DNA from: Sphingobacterium paludis
Lineage (GTDB): Bacteria; Bacteroidota; Bacteroidia; Sphingobacteriales; Sphingobacteriaceae
Length of the DNA stretch: 64,000 nt
Direction of reading: 5' to 3'
NCBI RefSeq assembly: GCF_004364125.1
Contig: NZ_SNZV01000007.1
Coordinates: 124,001 to 188,000 of the forward strand
The position numbers and the translations under genes are program-made. The notes under the pieces were generated by a model. The model was not told where the DNA came from. It saw only the letters and a program-made list of their open reading frames with translations, and searched no databases. This document shows positions 7,663-16,670 of this stretch, one piece after another. The first letter of the stretch is position 1; each line of letters begins with the position of its first letter.

Positions 7663-9867
7663 TTAATTGTTTTTTTGGATGTTTGCCGACAATTTAGACA
7701 GCAATTGTTTGATTTCAGGGATCTCTTTGTAAAGATTCCAGATCAATCCCGATCGCGCATTTTCAATACAGACAGCAACAGCGGCTTGGTTTGTTGCAAA
7801 ATATTCATCCGATACATCATTATCCCGAAGATCTAACCACGCTCGAAATCCATACTCGGTGAAGAAGTTTTCGCTATTATTTTCATAAAGGGCCAACACC
7901 GATTTACGACCTTCATTAGGCAGCAAAAACATCGATGCCGGAGCAATTGCCGGATTGACGCGGTAGCTTCCTACACTATCTGTCAACTGATAGAAGCCCC
8001 ATATATCGGAATCTGTAGAGCCCACTCCTATTTCATTATCTCGACGTTTACGAACTTTGATATAATCGCGAATCGCATCTTCATAGTTGATCTCGGCGTC
8101 GGGTAATATCTTTGGGTCTATGGTAAAGAAGGGTTTGTAAAATTCTAATAGGCTGCCCCTCGCATTTCCGAATAGCAAGCGCTCCCCATACATCATGGTA
8201 TCCTGCAATATCGAAACACGCTCAGCAGAATCATCTACCTCATTTCCCAACGGGTTAAACGCTAATCTAAATGTCTCACGGACCAACGACAGCGTGTCTT
8301 TAGCTAAACTATCCATTTTGCTATACGCCGAAGCATACCGCTGATCAATGTTTTTGACGCCATTTTCATAAGCGGACAACGGAATAGGATGCGTGGGAGA
8401 AGCCATCGCCAACATATAGGCATTGATCGATTCGTTTACGCCACCCAATGTCGCATATTGCTTGTCAGCATCAACCCCGGAAACACGTTCCTGCAATACA
8501 TCTTCGTAACCACTTGCCAAAAGACGATCCCATTGCACCGCATCATAAAGCTTAGAGATTTTATCCCGAAGGTTGGTTTCATTCTCGCGGTCGTTATTGA
8601 AAAACTGCCGCGCAACCAATAATGACTCAATAAGCGATGATGTCGCTAGCACGTCATAAGTAGGTTCGCTTTCCCTATAGTCCGGCAAACCTGTGCGCCC
8701 ATCGAAATAAGTAGGAAAAATACCGTAGCGATTTTGGGCCTTTGCAAGAAAGGATAAAATACTATGAATGCGGCCTACAGCCACTTGCCTATTAAGGCGT
8801 TCACGCTGCACCCCCACAATTAAACTCAATATAGCATTTCCGCTTTCTTTCACGGATACCAACGCCCGATCTTTCATGCCAAAAGGCAGATACATGCCAC
8901 TGTTGATATCATAGTTCTCCGTAAAATAATTGACGTGTGCGCCCTGCACAAGATCGAGCAATTCATTTTCATCCAGGCGCTTGGTCTTAACCTCTTTAAT
9001 TGCTGAAAATGGTGACTCAACGTAGTTATAATCTATCCATGCTATTTTGTAGTAATACGTTTTGTTTAGGTCTGACACATAATCCAAGCAGCTTTGCATC
9101 GAAATGGGCCGGATGCCTACGGGTGTGAATGCTTTGCCATCTTCCGAGCGATAGATTTTAATATACCGAATGGAAGGCGTCAGCGGAAGTTGCCATTGTA
9201 AATGCACCTGCTTATCATAAGCTACAGCAGAAGACAGGATCGCGGGAGAGGACAACCTAACCTGCGATACGCTTTTAGGAAGAAACTCCATTTGATCAAT
9301 AAAGAGCTGATGGGTCTTATCCGAAGCATTGTTTTGTAGCAGGCGAACCGCAGTGATGGGCTCGCGCGTCATCAGATTTTTAAACTTTGCTATGGGTATC
9401 TTTACGCGCGTCCAAGTATTGTAGTCGAAATCCTCCATATAGGGCAGCAATTCCAAATAATCGGTTTCGTTATGCCGTTGTTTAATACCAATCTTTGGTA
9501 AGTCGCCCCGCTGCGTGTGTTCCGTTTTAACAAATAGTTGGAACACCAAAAAATCAGATTGATTAACCTGATAGGTCAATTTCTGCCGATTGTATTGCAA
9601 ATCCACCTTCCAATCGCCCGCCGGAGCCGATTTGTATTGTAAGGAGAGCGCGTTGCCCGGGGTGAAAAACAGCGTATCGGAAACCAACAAATGCCTATTT
9701 AAATTTTCTACCCAAGATTGCCCTTGGTATTCCACTTTGCTCTTTGCATAGATCCCCCTAACGAGGCTATTATCAAACACGACTTCTGGATAGGTATCTG
9801 CCTGCACATGCGTAATCGTGCTCGCAAAAGAAATTAATGAGAATATGAATGGATAAAAATACTTCAT
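7663..9867 (-). CDS. Secreted glycoamylase-like protein with carbohydrate-binding and FnIII-like domains
   Basis: The start at 9867 (MKYFYPFIF) is chosen because it gives a clean signal peptide ending near HVQA; a longer open frame to 9927 adds an unlikely leader. The product has 734 residues. After the signal there is a beta-rich region to about 200, resembling a carbohydrate-binding module. A fibronectin III-like domain follows (about 205-295, including YYYKIAWIDYNYVESPFS). The rest is an alpha-helical region resembling the glycoamylase-like/DUF3131-type (alpha/alpha)6 barrels (HVNYFTENYDINSGMY, RYGIFPTYFDG, STDSDIWGFYQL). The substrate is not clear; this clan includes beta-1,2-glucanases. 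A minus-strand TATTTTTG promoter box lies about 15-25 bases upstream of the ATG. Confidence 0.7.
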   Translation of the reverse strand: MKYFYPFIFSLISFASTITHVQADTYPEVVFDNSLVRGIYAKSKVEYQGQSWVENLNRHLLVSDTLFFTPGNALSLQYKSAPAGDWKVDLQYNRQKLTYQVNQSDFLVFQLFVKTEHTQRGDLPKIGIKQRHNETDYLELLPYMEDFDYNTWTRVKIPIAKFKNLMTREPITAVRLLQNNASDKTHQLFIDQMEFLPKSVSQVRLSSPAILSSAVAYDKQVHLQWQLPLTPSIRYIKIYRSEDGKAFTPVGIRPISMQSCLDYVSDLNKTYYYKIAWIDYNYVESPFSAIKEVKTKRLDENELLDLVQGAHVNYFTENYDINSGMYLPFGMKDRALVSVKESGNAILSLIVGVQRERLNRQVAVGRIHSILSFLAKAQNRYGIFPTYFDGRTGLPDYRESEPTYDVLATSSLIESLLVARQFFNNDRENETNLRDKISKLYDAVQWDRLLASGYEDVLQERVSGVDADKQYATLGGVNESINAYMLAMASPTHPIPLSAYENGVKNIDQRYASAYSKMDSLAKDTLSLVRETFRLAFNPLGNEVDDSAERVSILQDTMMYGERLLFGNARGSLLEFYKPFFTIDPKILPDAEINYEDAIRDYIKVRKRRDNEIGVGSTDSDIWGFYQLTDSVGSYRVNPAIAPASMFLLPNEGRKSVLALYENNSENFFTEYGFRAWLDLRDNDVSDEYFATNQAAVAVCIENARSGLIWNLYKEIPEIKQLLSKLSANIQKNN

Positions 9868-10031
9868 AGCAACTATTGATTTACGGCAAAAATAAGCAAA
9901 TATTGAACCATTCGGAGGAAAAGACAATAGCGATGGGAAATGGTAAGAAAAATATTACGCACATTCCTAGAACGTTATCATAACAAGCCTCAAAAAACCT
10001 ACAAATAATTTTTAGAATAAAGTTTTCTCTC

Positions 10032-10039
10032 TATATTTG
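10032..10039 (+). promoter_or_regulatory. Bacteroidota-type -7 box (TATATTTG) for tRNA-Gly/Leu, copy 1
   Basis: A TATATTTG box 11 bases before the mature tRNA-Gly matches the TAnnTTTG consensus. The -33 position is degenerate here (TTTTTA rather than TTTG). Confidence 0.65.
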
Positions 10040-10050
10040 CATCATCGCAA

Positions 10051-10123
10051 GCGAAAGTAGCTCAGTTGGTAGAGCACAACCTTGCCAAGGTTGGGGTCGC
10101 GAGTTCGAATCTCGTCTTTCGCT
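10051..10123 (+). tRNA. tRNA-Gly (GCC)
   Basis: 73-nt cloverleaf with a 7-bp acceptor stem GCGAAAG/CTTTCGC, D arm AGCTCAGTTGGTAGAGC, anticodon loop CTTGCCAAG (anticodon GCC) and T arm GAGTTCGAATCTC. CCA is not encoded. It is identical to 34966-35038. Confidence 0.98.
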
Positions 10124-10128
10124 CAGTT

Positions 10129-10213
10129 GCCTAGGTGGTGGAACTGGTAGACACGCAGGACTTAAAATCCTGTTCCCGTTAAGGGAGTGCGGGTTCGATT
10201 CCCGCCCTAGGTA
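10129..10213 (+). tRNA. tRNA-Leu (TAA)
   Basis: 85-nt class II tRNA with acceptor stem GCCTAGG/CCTAGGT, anticodon loop CTTAAAA (anticodon TAA), a long variable arm TGTTCCCGTTAAGGGAGT and T arm CGGGTTCGATTCCCG. It follows tRNA-Gly after 5 bases and is identical to 35044-35128. Confidence 0.97.
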
Positions 10214-10248
10214 CAAAAAAGAGCAGGCTCAAAAGCTCTTCAAAAAAG

Positions 10249-10285
10249 ATCCCCGATTCTTAAAAAGTGTCGGGGATTTTCGTTT
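10249..10285 (+). terminator. Rho-independent terminator after the tRNA pair
   Basis: Stem ATCCCCGA (10249-10256) with TCGGGGAT (10270-10277), followed by TTTCGTTTT. It closes the tRNA-Gly/tRNA-Leu transcript. Confidence 0.88.
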
Positions 10286-10310
10286 TAACGGATTTTTTGT
10301 CGATATAGGA

Positions 10311-10664
10311 TTATTCGATTATTACATTTGAAAATTCGCCAGTATATATATTCAGTGTACACTTTGCATAAGATGTAATTATTGCGTTGAAAGAATTTGT
10401 ACCTCTATATTTCATTATAATTATCGCCGTTCCGTCGGAATTATCGACATATCGAGTTTCAACATGCTCAAAACTGGAAGGATTTTTCAAGTTGTCCTTT
10501 ATATATCGTTTAAATTTCGGACACGACCCATCCAACTCCGACAAATGTTTTTCTATCTCGTTTTTCGGATCTTCCGTTTTAGTAGTGTCATTGCTTCCGC
10601 TAATGCTTCCAATAATATAAAGGAATGCGATTCCGCCCATTAAGAAATATAAAATCGTTTTCAT
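10311..10664 (-). CDS. Small membrane-anchored protein of unknown function
   Basis: 117 residues. An N-terminal hydrophobic segment (residues 3-22) acts as an uncleaved anchor or signal. A charged linker follows, then a small domain with two cysteines (DGSCPKFKRYIKDNLKNPSSFEHVETRYVDN is its start; the second Cys is in SYAKCTLNIYTGEF). The pattern LKNPSSFEHVET...YRGTNSFNA recurs in many small bacterial envelope proteins of unknown role, often near mobile regions. It stands alone on the minus strand next to a tRNA pair, and its AT content is higher than that of the flanking housekeeping genes. Confidence 0.6.
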   Translation of the reverse strand: MKTILYFLMGGIAFLYIIGSISGSNDTTKTEDPKNEIEKHLSELDGSCPKFKRYIKDNLKNPSSFEHVETRYVDNSDGTAIIIMKYRGTNSFNAIITSYAKCTLNIYTGEFSNVIIE

Positions 10665-11259
10665 AGTTGTTCGTATTTTAAACCAGTCTTCGTGTATTTA
10701 TATAATAATAGAGGGTTCCATAGTTATAGTATGTTGTCTGATATAGAAGATTACGGCACCGGCTTGTAAAATGCTATATTTCAAAAGCTCTAATGCATCA
10801 AATTATTCGGAAAAGAATTATTCGATTCCGGCTTTTGCGAGTAGTACAACCTATAAAAACATCTCATGCCACTAAACTAGCAGGCTTATGTATGACATTA
10901 ATACGGCTTACCGTAAAAGATGGAAATAAAAAATACGCAAAATGAATAGCTCTAAAAGCCAACCGTGGTCTATCACCTTAACTCATCTATCAGTAAGCAT
11001 CGACTTTACCAAAAAACAGGATGATTACATTATTCTCTTATTGAAGAGATCTGTATCTAAACCGGTTCTTTCCACAAACTGACAACTTGCTCTTCTAATT
11101 CAAAGGTCTATCTGTGCACTACTAGCGCCAAATAAAAATGCTAGGAACGTAGTCTCCAAAAGCTTCCTTTTCTGGGTTTGCGCAGGCGTTCGCGAGCCTC
11201 AAATTGAAAACTTTTTACGAAGAGGCGCTATTGAACAAAAATATTACCGTTAAAAGATT
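10665..11259. other. Gene-poor spacer
   Basis: About 600 AT-rich bases between the small membrane protein and higBA. A 46-codon open frame at 10941-11081 has no recognisable features and no good start context. I see no RNA gene or repeat family in it. Confidence 0.5.
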
Positions 11260-11290
11260 TGTAATACGGTATATTACATATTACATTTGT
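11260..11290 (+). promoter_or_regulatory. Probable higBA operator/promoter
   Basis: Inverted repeat TGTAAT (11260-11265), 7 bases, ATTACA (11273-11278), followed at once by a partly symmetric ATTACATTTGTATAAT that contains a TACATTTG promoter box (11282-11289). This arrangement is typical for autorepression by the HigA antitoxin. The box lies only 5 bases before the higB ATG. Confidence 0.55.
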
Positions 11291-11293
11291 ATA

Positions 11294-11572
11294 ATGATTC
11301 AGACATTCCGGCATAAGGGATTGAAGCTGTTTTGGGAAAAGGATGACAAGTCTAAATTGCCAGCCAACCATATTTCCAAAATACGCCTGATTTTAACGTT
11401 GCTCAATGCTGCGAAAGTTGCCGAAGATGTTAACTTCCCAGGATCGGATTTTCATGGATTAAAAGGAGACTTGGCGGGGTTTTATGCTGTCAAGGTCACG
11501 GGAAATTACCGCATCATCTTTCAATTTTCGGACGGAGATGCATTCGACATCGGATATGTTGATTACCATTAA
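11294..11572 (+). CDS. higB: HigB/RelE-type toxin
   Basis: The 92-residue product beginning MIQTFRHKGLKLFWEKDD is preferred over a longer frame from 11204, because it fits the family length and starts at the conserved N-terminus. It belongs to the HigB group of RelE-fold mRNA interferases that act on ribosome-bound mRNA. Marks are IRLILTLLNAAK, FPGSDFHGLKGDLAGFYAVKVTGNYRIIFQF and the end DIGYVDYH. The toxin-first order and the following XRE antitoxin are diagnostic of HigBA. The antitoxin starts 18 bases downstream, with a GGAGA site before it. Confidence 0.9.
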   Translation: MIQTFRHKGLKLFWEKDDKSKLPANHISKIRLILTLLNAAKVAEDVNFPGSDFHGLKGDLAGFYAVKVTGNYRIIFQFSDGDAFDIGYVDYH

Positions 11573-11590
11573 ATAAAAAGGAGACACACC

Positions 11591-11908
11591 ATGGGAACGC
11601 AAGAAATGGCTCCCGCACACCCGGGAGAAGTATTAAAGGGGCTCTATCTGGAACCTTTGGAAAAAACAATTACACAGGCTGCGACAGATTTAGGCGTATC
11701 GCGTCGGACGTTATCTATGCTAGTCAACGGGCATTTAGGTATCAGTGCGGAAATGGCATTACGTTTGAGTAAGGCGCTTAGCACCACTCCGGAATTATGG
11801 CTGAACATGCAGCAAAGCTATGATTTGTGGGAAGCCAAACAAAAAATAAAAACGCTTAACGTCCATGTTATGCGTAAGCCAAACACGGAAACAATTGCTA
11901 TCTTTTAA
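11591..11908 (+). CDS. higA: HigA-type antitoxin (XRE helix-turn-helix)
   Basis: 105 residues with an N-terminal [14 protein letters not shown] motif and a helix-turn-helix at about 28-65 ([20 protein letters not shown]), typical of HigA. It neutralises HigB and represses the operon, probably by binding the inverted repeats at 11260-11290. An AAAAGGAGA ribosome site sits just before the ATG. The open frame is complete and the pair looks functional. Confidence 0.93.
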   Translation: MGTQEMAPAHPGEVLKGLYLEPLEKTITQAATDLGVSRRTLSMLVNGHLGISAEMALRLSKALSTTPELWLNMQQSYDLWEAKQKIKTLNVHVMRKPNTETIAIF

Positions 11909-12061
11909 CAGGAAAGCCAATACAATAATAACTACAATACACCCTCTATGCCCCTCTGCGATGCACACTCGGGGGGCTTTTCTTTCAAAAGATTATTCTA
12001 AAGAAGTCGTACAAAAACAGTCTCGCGGAACCTGAGCCCTTTTAAACGGTTTGATAGCATC

Positions 12062-12781
12062 TTAAAGCGCATTATATAAGGTGAGGTACTTATCAATAGC
12101 CGTACGTTTCTCCGCCGTCAAGCGGAAATCCAGATTTTCGGTCAGGTACTTTTTGTAGTCAAAGTTAGGGTAAATGGGCAGGCCTGCTATGACATCTTCC
12201 GGTCTGGAAACACCATCTGCCAAAGCTTGATTGAATGCCTCGATAAAGCTTTCTGGTAATTTTTTATTAGCCACCCAAACGGCATATGCGAACGGTAACC
12301 CTGTCATTTCTTTCCAGTAATGGCCCAGATCATAGGCATAAGGAACGGTATCTTTCTTGCCAAATGTCCTGTCACCAATCAAAACATAGGCATCAGCGTC
12401 GCCCTCCGTCACGATATCCACATCACGTTGCCAATAGTGTTTCAGTAGGATTCGCGCCAATCCATTCGAGGTGCGCGACTGTACATCAAGCCGCAACGAT
12501 GTAATCGCTGAGATAGGTTTCTCGGCAAATATAAATACCGAATCCACCGCCCCATCACTGCCTATGCAATAATCACTGATGATATGGTATTCCGAAAGTT
12601 TAGTAAGTGCAGCGACCGGAATAATGCCCATATCGACCTCGTCGTCGATAACTTTTCGGGCACACTCGCTAGGATAGTCTACGGATAAATCAAGCTGTTG
12701 CATAAGCGCCGAATGTCGGATGCCTTGCAAAAATGGTAGGGTATTCGTATAGGAAACCGCAGACACGGCTATTTTATTCAT
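12062..12781 (-). CDS. mqnA: Chorismate dehydratase MqnA (futalosine menaquinone pathway)
   Basis: 239 residues, a periplasmic-binding-protein-like fold without signal peptide. It converts chorismate to 3-enolpyruvylbenzoate, the first step of the futalosine route. The start KIAVSAVSYTNTLPF, the VDMGIIPVAAL segment near 50-60, SRTSNGLARILL near 100 and the GLPFAYAVWVA segment near 160 are family marks. It begins directly after the stop of the phosphatase gene, in the order mqnE-phosphatase-mqnA. MqnE at 13412 supplies the next step. Confidence 0.92.
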   Translation of the reverse strand: MNKIAVSAVSYTNTLPFLQGIRHSALMQQLDLSVDYPSECARKVIDDEVDMGIIPVAALTKLSEYHIISDYCIGSDGAVDSVFIFAEKPISAITSLRLDVQSRTSNGLARILLKHYWQRDVDIVTEGDADAYVLIGDRTFGKKDTVPYAYDLGHYWKEMTGLPFAYAVWVANKKLPESFIEAFNQALADGVSRPEDVIAGLPIYPNFDYKKYLTENLDFRLTAEKRTAIDKYLTLYNAL

Positions 12782-13399
12782 CTACAAATTTTCTAAGTGT
12801 TTAACGTTGTAGTGGTCGACAATGGTAAATCGTTCACCGTCATATTCCAGTACGTAAAGAGCCGTATTGGTGTGCGGAAAATCATCCATCAAGCACACAT
12901 CCACATCCGTGAGGTGGCACAGCATGATGCGTAACGCGCGTCCGTGCATGCAAACCAGAACGGTCTGTTCATGCTGTTGCGTGAGCATGTGCGCAATCGC
13001 TTCCTTCTGCCGCGCGACCAACGTATTGGGCGATTCCCCTTCTTGGATGCTGAGATCAAGCTCGCCATTTCTCCAAGAGGACACTACTTTTTCAAAGCCC
13101 GACATAATGGTTTCATCTTGCTCCTTTCCTTCATAGATACCCCAGGAGATCTCGTCTAGACCGATCAGTTCCTCGGTGGGGATACCTTTATCAATAAATC
13201 CCTGTACGGTTTGCCGGGTGCGCAAAAGCGTCGAGATATAGATCTTGTCAAATGGCACGCTATTAAACGCATTGTAGAAGGCTTCAGCCTGCTTGAGGCC
13301 GGTTTCGTTTAGTGGTGAATTTACGCCACGGCCTTGTACGATACCTCTCAAATTGAGATCTGTTTGACCGTGACGAATAAAATAAAAAGTTTTCTTCAA
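12782..13399 (-). CDS. Histidine phosphatase family protein
   Basis: 205 residues. The RHGQTDLN motif at 9-16 with the phospho-accepting His10, the conserved STLLRTRQT (near 58-66), the general-acid glutamate region and the second histidine in VCMHGRALRIML near 155 identify an active member of the phosphoglycerate mutase/histidine phosphatase superfamily. Its substrate cannot be told from sequence. It lies 12 bases after mqnE and abuts mqnA, so it is co-transcribed with two menaquinone genes. This raises the possibility of a step or a housekeeping role linked to that pathway. Confidence 0.9.
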   Translation of the reverse strand: MKKTFYFIRHGQTDLNLRGIVQGRGVNSPLNETGLKQAEAFYNAFNSVPFDKIYISTLLRTRQTVQGFIDKGIPTEELIGLDEISWGIYEGKEQDETIMSGFEKVVSSWRNGELDLSIQEGESPNTLVARQKEAIAHMLTQQHEQTVLVCMHGRALRIMLCHLTDVDVCLMDDFPHTNTALYVLEYDGERFTIVDHYNVKHLENL

Positions 13400-13411
13400 T
13401 GTATTGTATGG

Positions 13412-14605
13412 TTACTCCACTACGGGTAAAGAATAATAGTTTGCTTTGGTATCGGTTTCAAAGACAACGTCTTTATAATCCGTTACCACATTATAAAGCG
13501 TATCGCGCTCGATCGGATGTCGACCCACATTTTTAATTAACTCCACAACTTGCTGCGTGCTCATTCCGGGATGTTGTTCTTCCGCACCCGCCATCGAGTA
13601 GATCTTCGTGGTATCATCCAATGTACCGTCGATATCGTCTACGCCAAAGGCCAGTGATAGTTGAGCCGTATCGCGCGAAATCATTGCCCAGTAGGCTTTG
13701 ATATGATCAAAATTATCCATGTATATGCGGGCAATAGCATAGTTTCGCAAATCTTCAATCACGGACACTTCGGGAACGTCCGACATTTGATGCCCTTGGT
13801 TACGAAACTTTAAGGGAATAAAGGTTTGGAAACCGCCCGTCTTATCCTGCAACTGTCGCAACTGTTCCATATGATCAACGCGGTGCCAAAATTCTTCAAT
13901 ATGTCCGTAAAGCATGGTTGCGTTGGTGCGCATGCCCAGATTATGCGCCTGCTCGTGAATGTCGAGCCATTGCTCGGCCGTGCACTTATCGCCCGCTATT
14001 TTCTCACGTACCTCGGGATGGAATATCTCGGCTCCCCCACCTGGCATAGAATCCAGACCACATGCTTTTAAATACTTCAGCCCTTCGTAATGCGTGAGCT
14101 TAGCCTTTTTAAAAATGTAGTAGTATTCAACCGGCGTAAGGCCTTTTATGTGGAGATCAGGACGATGCGCTTTACAGCGTTTGAAAAATTCTGCATAGAA
14201 ATCGAGGTTTTGCTTCGGCACCACGCCGCCGGTAATGTGTACCTCCGTCACAGGTTCATCATCGTATTTGCGGATAATGTCCATCATGCCATCGACATCC
14301 ATCTCCCAGCCTTCTTCGCGTTGTTTGATCAGCCGCGAATAAGCACAAAACTTACAATCGTATACACATACATTGGTAGGCTCGATATGGAAGTTCCGAT
14401 TGAAGTAGGTATAATCGCCGTGCTTCTTTTCCCGGATGTAGTTAGCCAGCACGCCGAGGTAGCCAAGCTCACCCCGCTCGTATAATAAAATGCCTTCTTC
14501 CACACCGATACGCTCACCTTCAGAAACTTTAATGGCTATGCTCTTCAAATCAGCATCCAAGTCTTCATTTTGAATTAAAAAATCAAGTTTTTGCGTTGCA
14601 TTCAT
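13412..14605 (-). CDS. mqnE: Aminodeoxyfutalosine synthase MqnE (radical SAM)
   Basis: 397 residues. The radical SAM motif is Cys80, Cys84 and Cys87 (NVCVYDCKFCAYS). The enzyme joins 3-enolpyruvylbenzoate with SAM to give aminodeoxyfutalosine. GLDSMPGGGAEIF, the NATMLYGHIE segment and the GFQTFIPLKFRNQGH segment distinguish it as an MqnE/MqnC-type protein. The HITGGVVPKQ and WLDIHEQAHNLGMRTNATML segments favour MqnE over MqnC. It leads a three-gene unit with a phosphatase and mqnA; an ABC exporter lies 70 bases upstream on the same strand. Confidence 0.9.
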   Translation of the reverse strand: MNATQKLDFLIQNEDLDADLKSIAIKVSEGERIGVEEGILLYERGELGYLGVLANYIREKKHGDYTYFNRNFHIEPTNVCVYDCKFCAYSRLIKQREEGWEMDVDGMMDIIRKYDDEPVTEVHITGGVVPKQNLDFYAEFFKRCKAHRPDLHIKGLTPVEYYYIFKKAKLTHYEGLKYLKACGLDSMPGGGAEIFHPEVREKIAGDKCTAEQWLDIHEQAHNLGMRTNATMLYGHIEEFWHRVDHMEQLRQLQDKTGGFQTFIPLKFRNQGHQMSDVPEVSVIEDLRNYAIARIYMDNFDHIKAYWAMISRDTAQLSLAFGVDDIDGTLDDTTKIYSMAGAEEQHPGMSTQQVVELIKNVGRHPIERDTLYNVVTDYKDVVFETDTKANYYSLPVVE

Positions 14606-14675
14606 TTCTACCTCCTAAGTAAGCAAATGTACCAATTAGCAAAGAAAAAAGCGACCTTCCAATCGCTTTTCTATG

Positions 14676-16511
14676 TTAATCAATAAATTGCTGCATATCT
14701 ATTAATCGTTTATATAAACCTTGTTTGTTGATGAGTTCAACATGCGTACCTTCTTCGACAGCCTGTCCAGCTTCGATCACGATAATCTTATCTGCATTTT
14801 GGATCGTGCTCAATCGGTGGGCGATAACCACCGTTGTTCTGTTTTCCATGAGTTTATACAGCGAATCTTGAACCAGCTTTTCCGATTCGGTATCGAGGGC
14901 AGATGTTGCTTCGTCCAAAAGCATAATAGGTGGATTACGAAGCACCGCCCGCGCTATACAGATCCGTTGCCGTTGCCCGCCGGATAGCTTTGCACCACGA
15001 TCGCCGATATTTGTTTCGTAGCCGGCCTCAGTTTTCACAATAAACTCATGCGCATTCGCTATTTTGGCCGCCTGCACCACCTCTTCCATCGTCGCTTCGG
15101 TATTCCCAAATGCAATGTTGTTAAAAATGGTATCGTTGAATAAAATGGACTCTTGATTGACGGTACCTATCAAGCCACGAAGCGAATCCTGCGTAACGTC
15201 GCGCAAGTCGACGCCATCCAATGTAATCCGCCCTGCCTTAACATCCATAAAGCGGGGAATAAGATCTATCAAGGTAGACTTGCCACCACCCGATGGCCCA
15301 ACCAAAGCAACGGTTTTTCCTTTCGGAATCTCTAAATTAATCTGCTTCAAAATCTGTTTATCCTCGTAAGCGAAGTCAACGTCGTGAAACACGATAGATT
15401 GCTTAAATCCGCTGAGTGATATAGCATCCGGCTTATCCGTGACTACGCTACGCTCGTCGATAAGATCCAGTACACGTTCGCCGGCTGCGATTCCATTATG
15501 AATGCTCGAGAAAGCATCTGTCAATGCTTTGGCGGGGCGCATCACTTGCGAAAAGATCGCGATATACGTGATAAACTCCGATGCTCTCAAATCACCCTCG
15601 CCATCCAGTACCAAGCCCCCGCCGTAGAGGAGAATTACCGCAACCATCAGGACGCCCAGCAGCTCGGAAACGGGTGAGCCCATTTGCTGTCTGCGCACCA
15701 TCCGACGCATAATTTTTGAATAATATTCACTTTCACCGTTGAAACGATCTTTCACAAAAGAAACAGCGTTAAAAGCCTTGATAATTTTAATTCCGGACAG
15801 GGCCTCGTCCAGGTACGAGATCATATTGGCATACGATTTTTGCCCCTCACGAGCTTGCTCGCGCAATTTCTTCACAATCCTAGAAATGAAAAAGGCCGAT
15901 ACGGGTATTACGGCCATGGAAAAAAGGGTGAGCTTGGCCGATAGGGCAAATAGCACAACGATGTAAGCGATTAACTGCAAAGGTTCTTTGAAGGCAACCT
16001 GCAAAGTCGAAGTAACCGAAAACTGCACGACCTGTACATCTGATGCGATCTTGGAAATAATGTCGCCTTTTCTACTGTTGGTGAAGTAACCCAAATGCAG
16101 ATCCATCACGTTGTTAAACACCGATTTTCGCAGATTCAGCAACGTATGGATACGCAGGTTTTCCATAATACGCTGCGAGAAATAACGAAAAACATTGCTG
16201 ATGAAAACTGAAGCCACGATAACGATGCAGACGTATTTTAGGGCTTCAAAAGGTCCAATATCGTAGTAGAGCTTATCTGCATAGTAGGTAAACCAGCCAC
16301 CGATATCATCAAAACCATCCGGCTTTTCAGCAAGTTCAGCCGGCGCCAGATTAGCATCTCCCGTTCCTTTAAAAAGAACCTGCAACAGCGGCGCCAACAG
16401 CGCTAAATTGAGCGTACCAAATACCACGGTTACGATCGTACAAATGATGTAAGGTATAGCGTATTTTTCAATAGGTTTCGCGAAGGATAACAGTCTAAAG
16501 TATGTCTTCAT
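14676..16511 (-). CDS. ABC exporter, MsbA-like (fused membrane and ATPase domains)
   Basis: 611 residues. The N-terminal half (about 1-330) has six membrane segments. The C-terminal ATPase has Walker A GPSGGGKST near 405-412, Q-loop VNQESILFND, signature LSGGQRQR near 509-516, Walker B IMLLDEATSALD and the switch histidine in VIAHRLST. It is a half-transporter that works as a homodimer. Members like this export lipids (MsbA), drugs or peptides; nothing in the sequence fixes the substrate. It may share transcription with mqnE downstream. Confidence 0.92.
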   Translation of the reverse strand: MKTYFRLLSFAKPIEKYAIPYIICTIVTVVFGTLNLALLAPLLQVLFKGTGDANLAPAELAEKPDGFDDIGGWFTYYADKLYYDIGPFEALKYVCIVIVASVFISNVFRYFSQRIMENLRIHTLLNLRKSVFNNVMDLHLGYFTNSRKGDIISKIASDVQVVQFSVTSTLQVAFKEPLQLIAYIVVLFALSAKLTLFSMAVIPVSAFFISRIVKKLREQAREGQKSYANMISYLDEALSGIKIIKAFNAVSFVKDRFNGESEYYSKIMRRMVRRQQMGSPVSELLGVLMVAVILLYGGGLVLDGEGDLRASEFITYIAIFSQVMRPAKALTDAFSSIHNGIAAGERVLDLIDERSVVTDKPDAISLSGFKQSIVFHDVDFAYEDKQILKQINLEIPKGKTVALVGPSGGGKSTLIDLIPRFMDVKAGRITLDGVDLRDVTQDSLRGLIGTVNQESILFNDTIFNNIAFGNTEATMEEVVQAAKIANAHEFIVKTEAGYETNIGDRGAKLSGGQRQRICIARAVLRNPPIMLLDEATSALDTESEKLVQDSLYKLMENRTTVVIAHRLSTIQNADKIIVIEAGQAVEEGTHVELINKQGLYKRLIDMQQFID

Positions 16512-16670
16512 GTATTTTAATCAGGCTACAAAAGTAATAAAAAAGAATGAGGGCGGGGAAATTGGCTTATTTAGGTGCCTTATTCTTGCACAGGCATGAT
16601 AAATTAGCATTCGTTAAGTAATTATTGCTTTTAATCTGTAATTTAGGCGGTAAATTTCAACATTTACAGC

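Noticed and set aside
10941..11081. A 46-codon frame before higBA
   Set aside because: No ribosome site, no recognisable motif, and its codon use is not distinctive. It is left as part of the spacer.
11204..11293. A longer start for HigB
   Set aside because: The extra 30 residues cover the inverted-repeat operator and promoter box and are absent from the usual HigB length.
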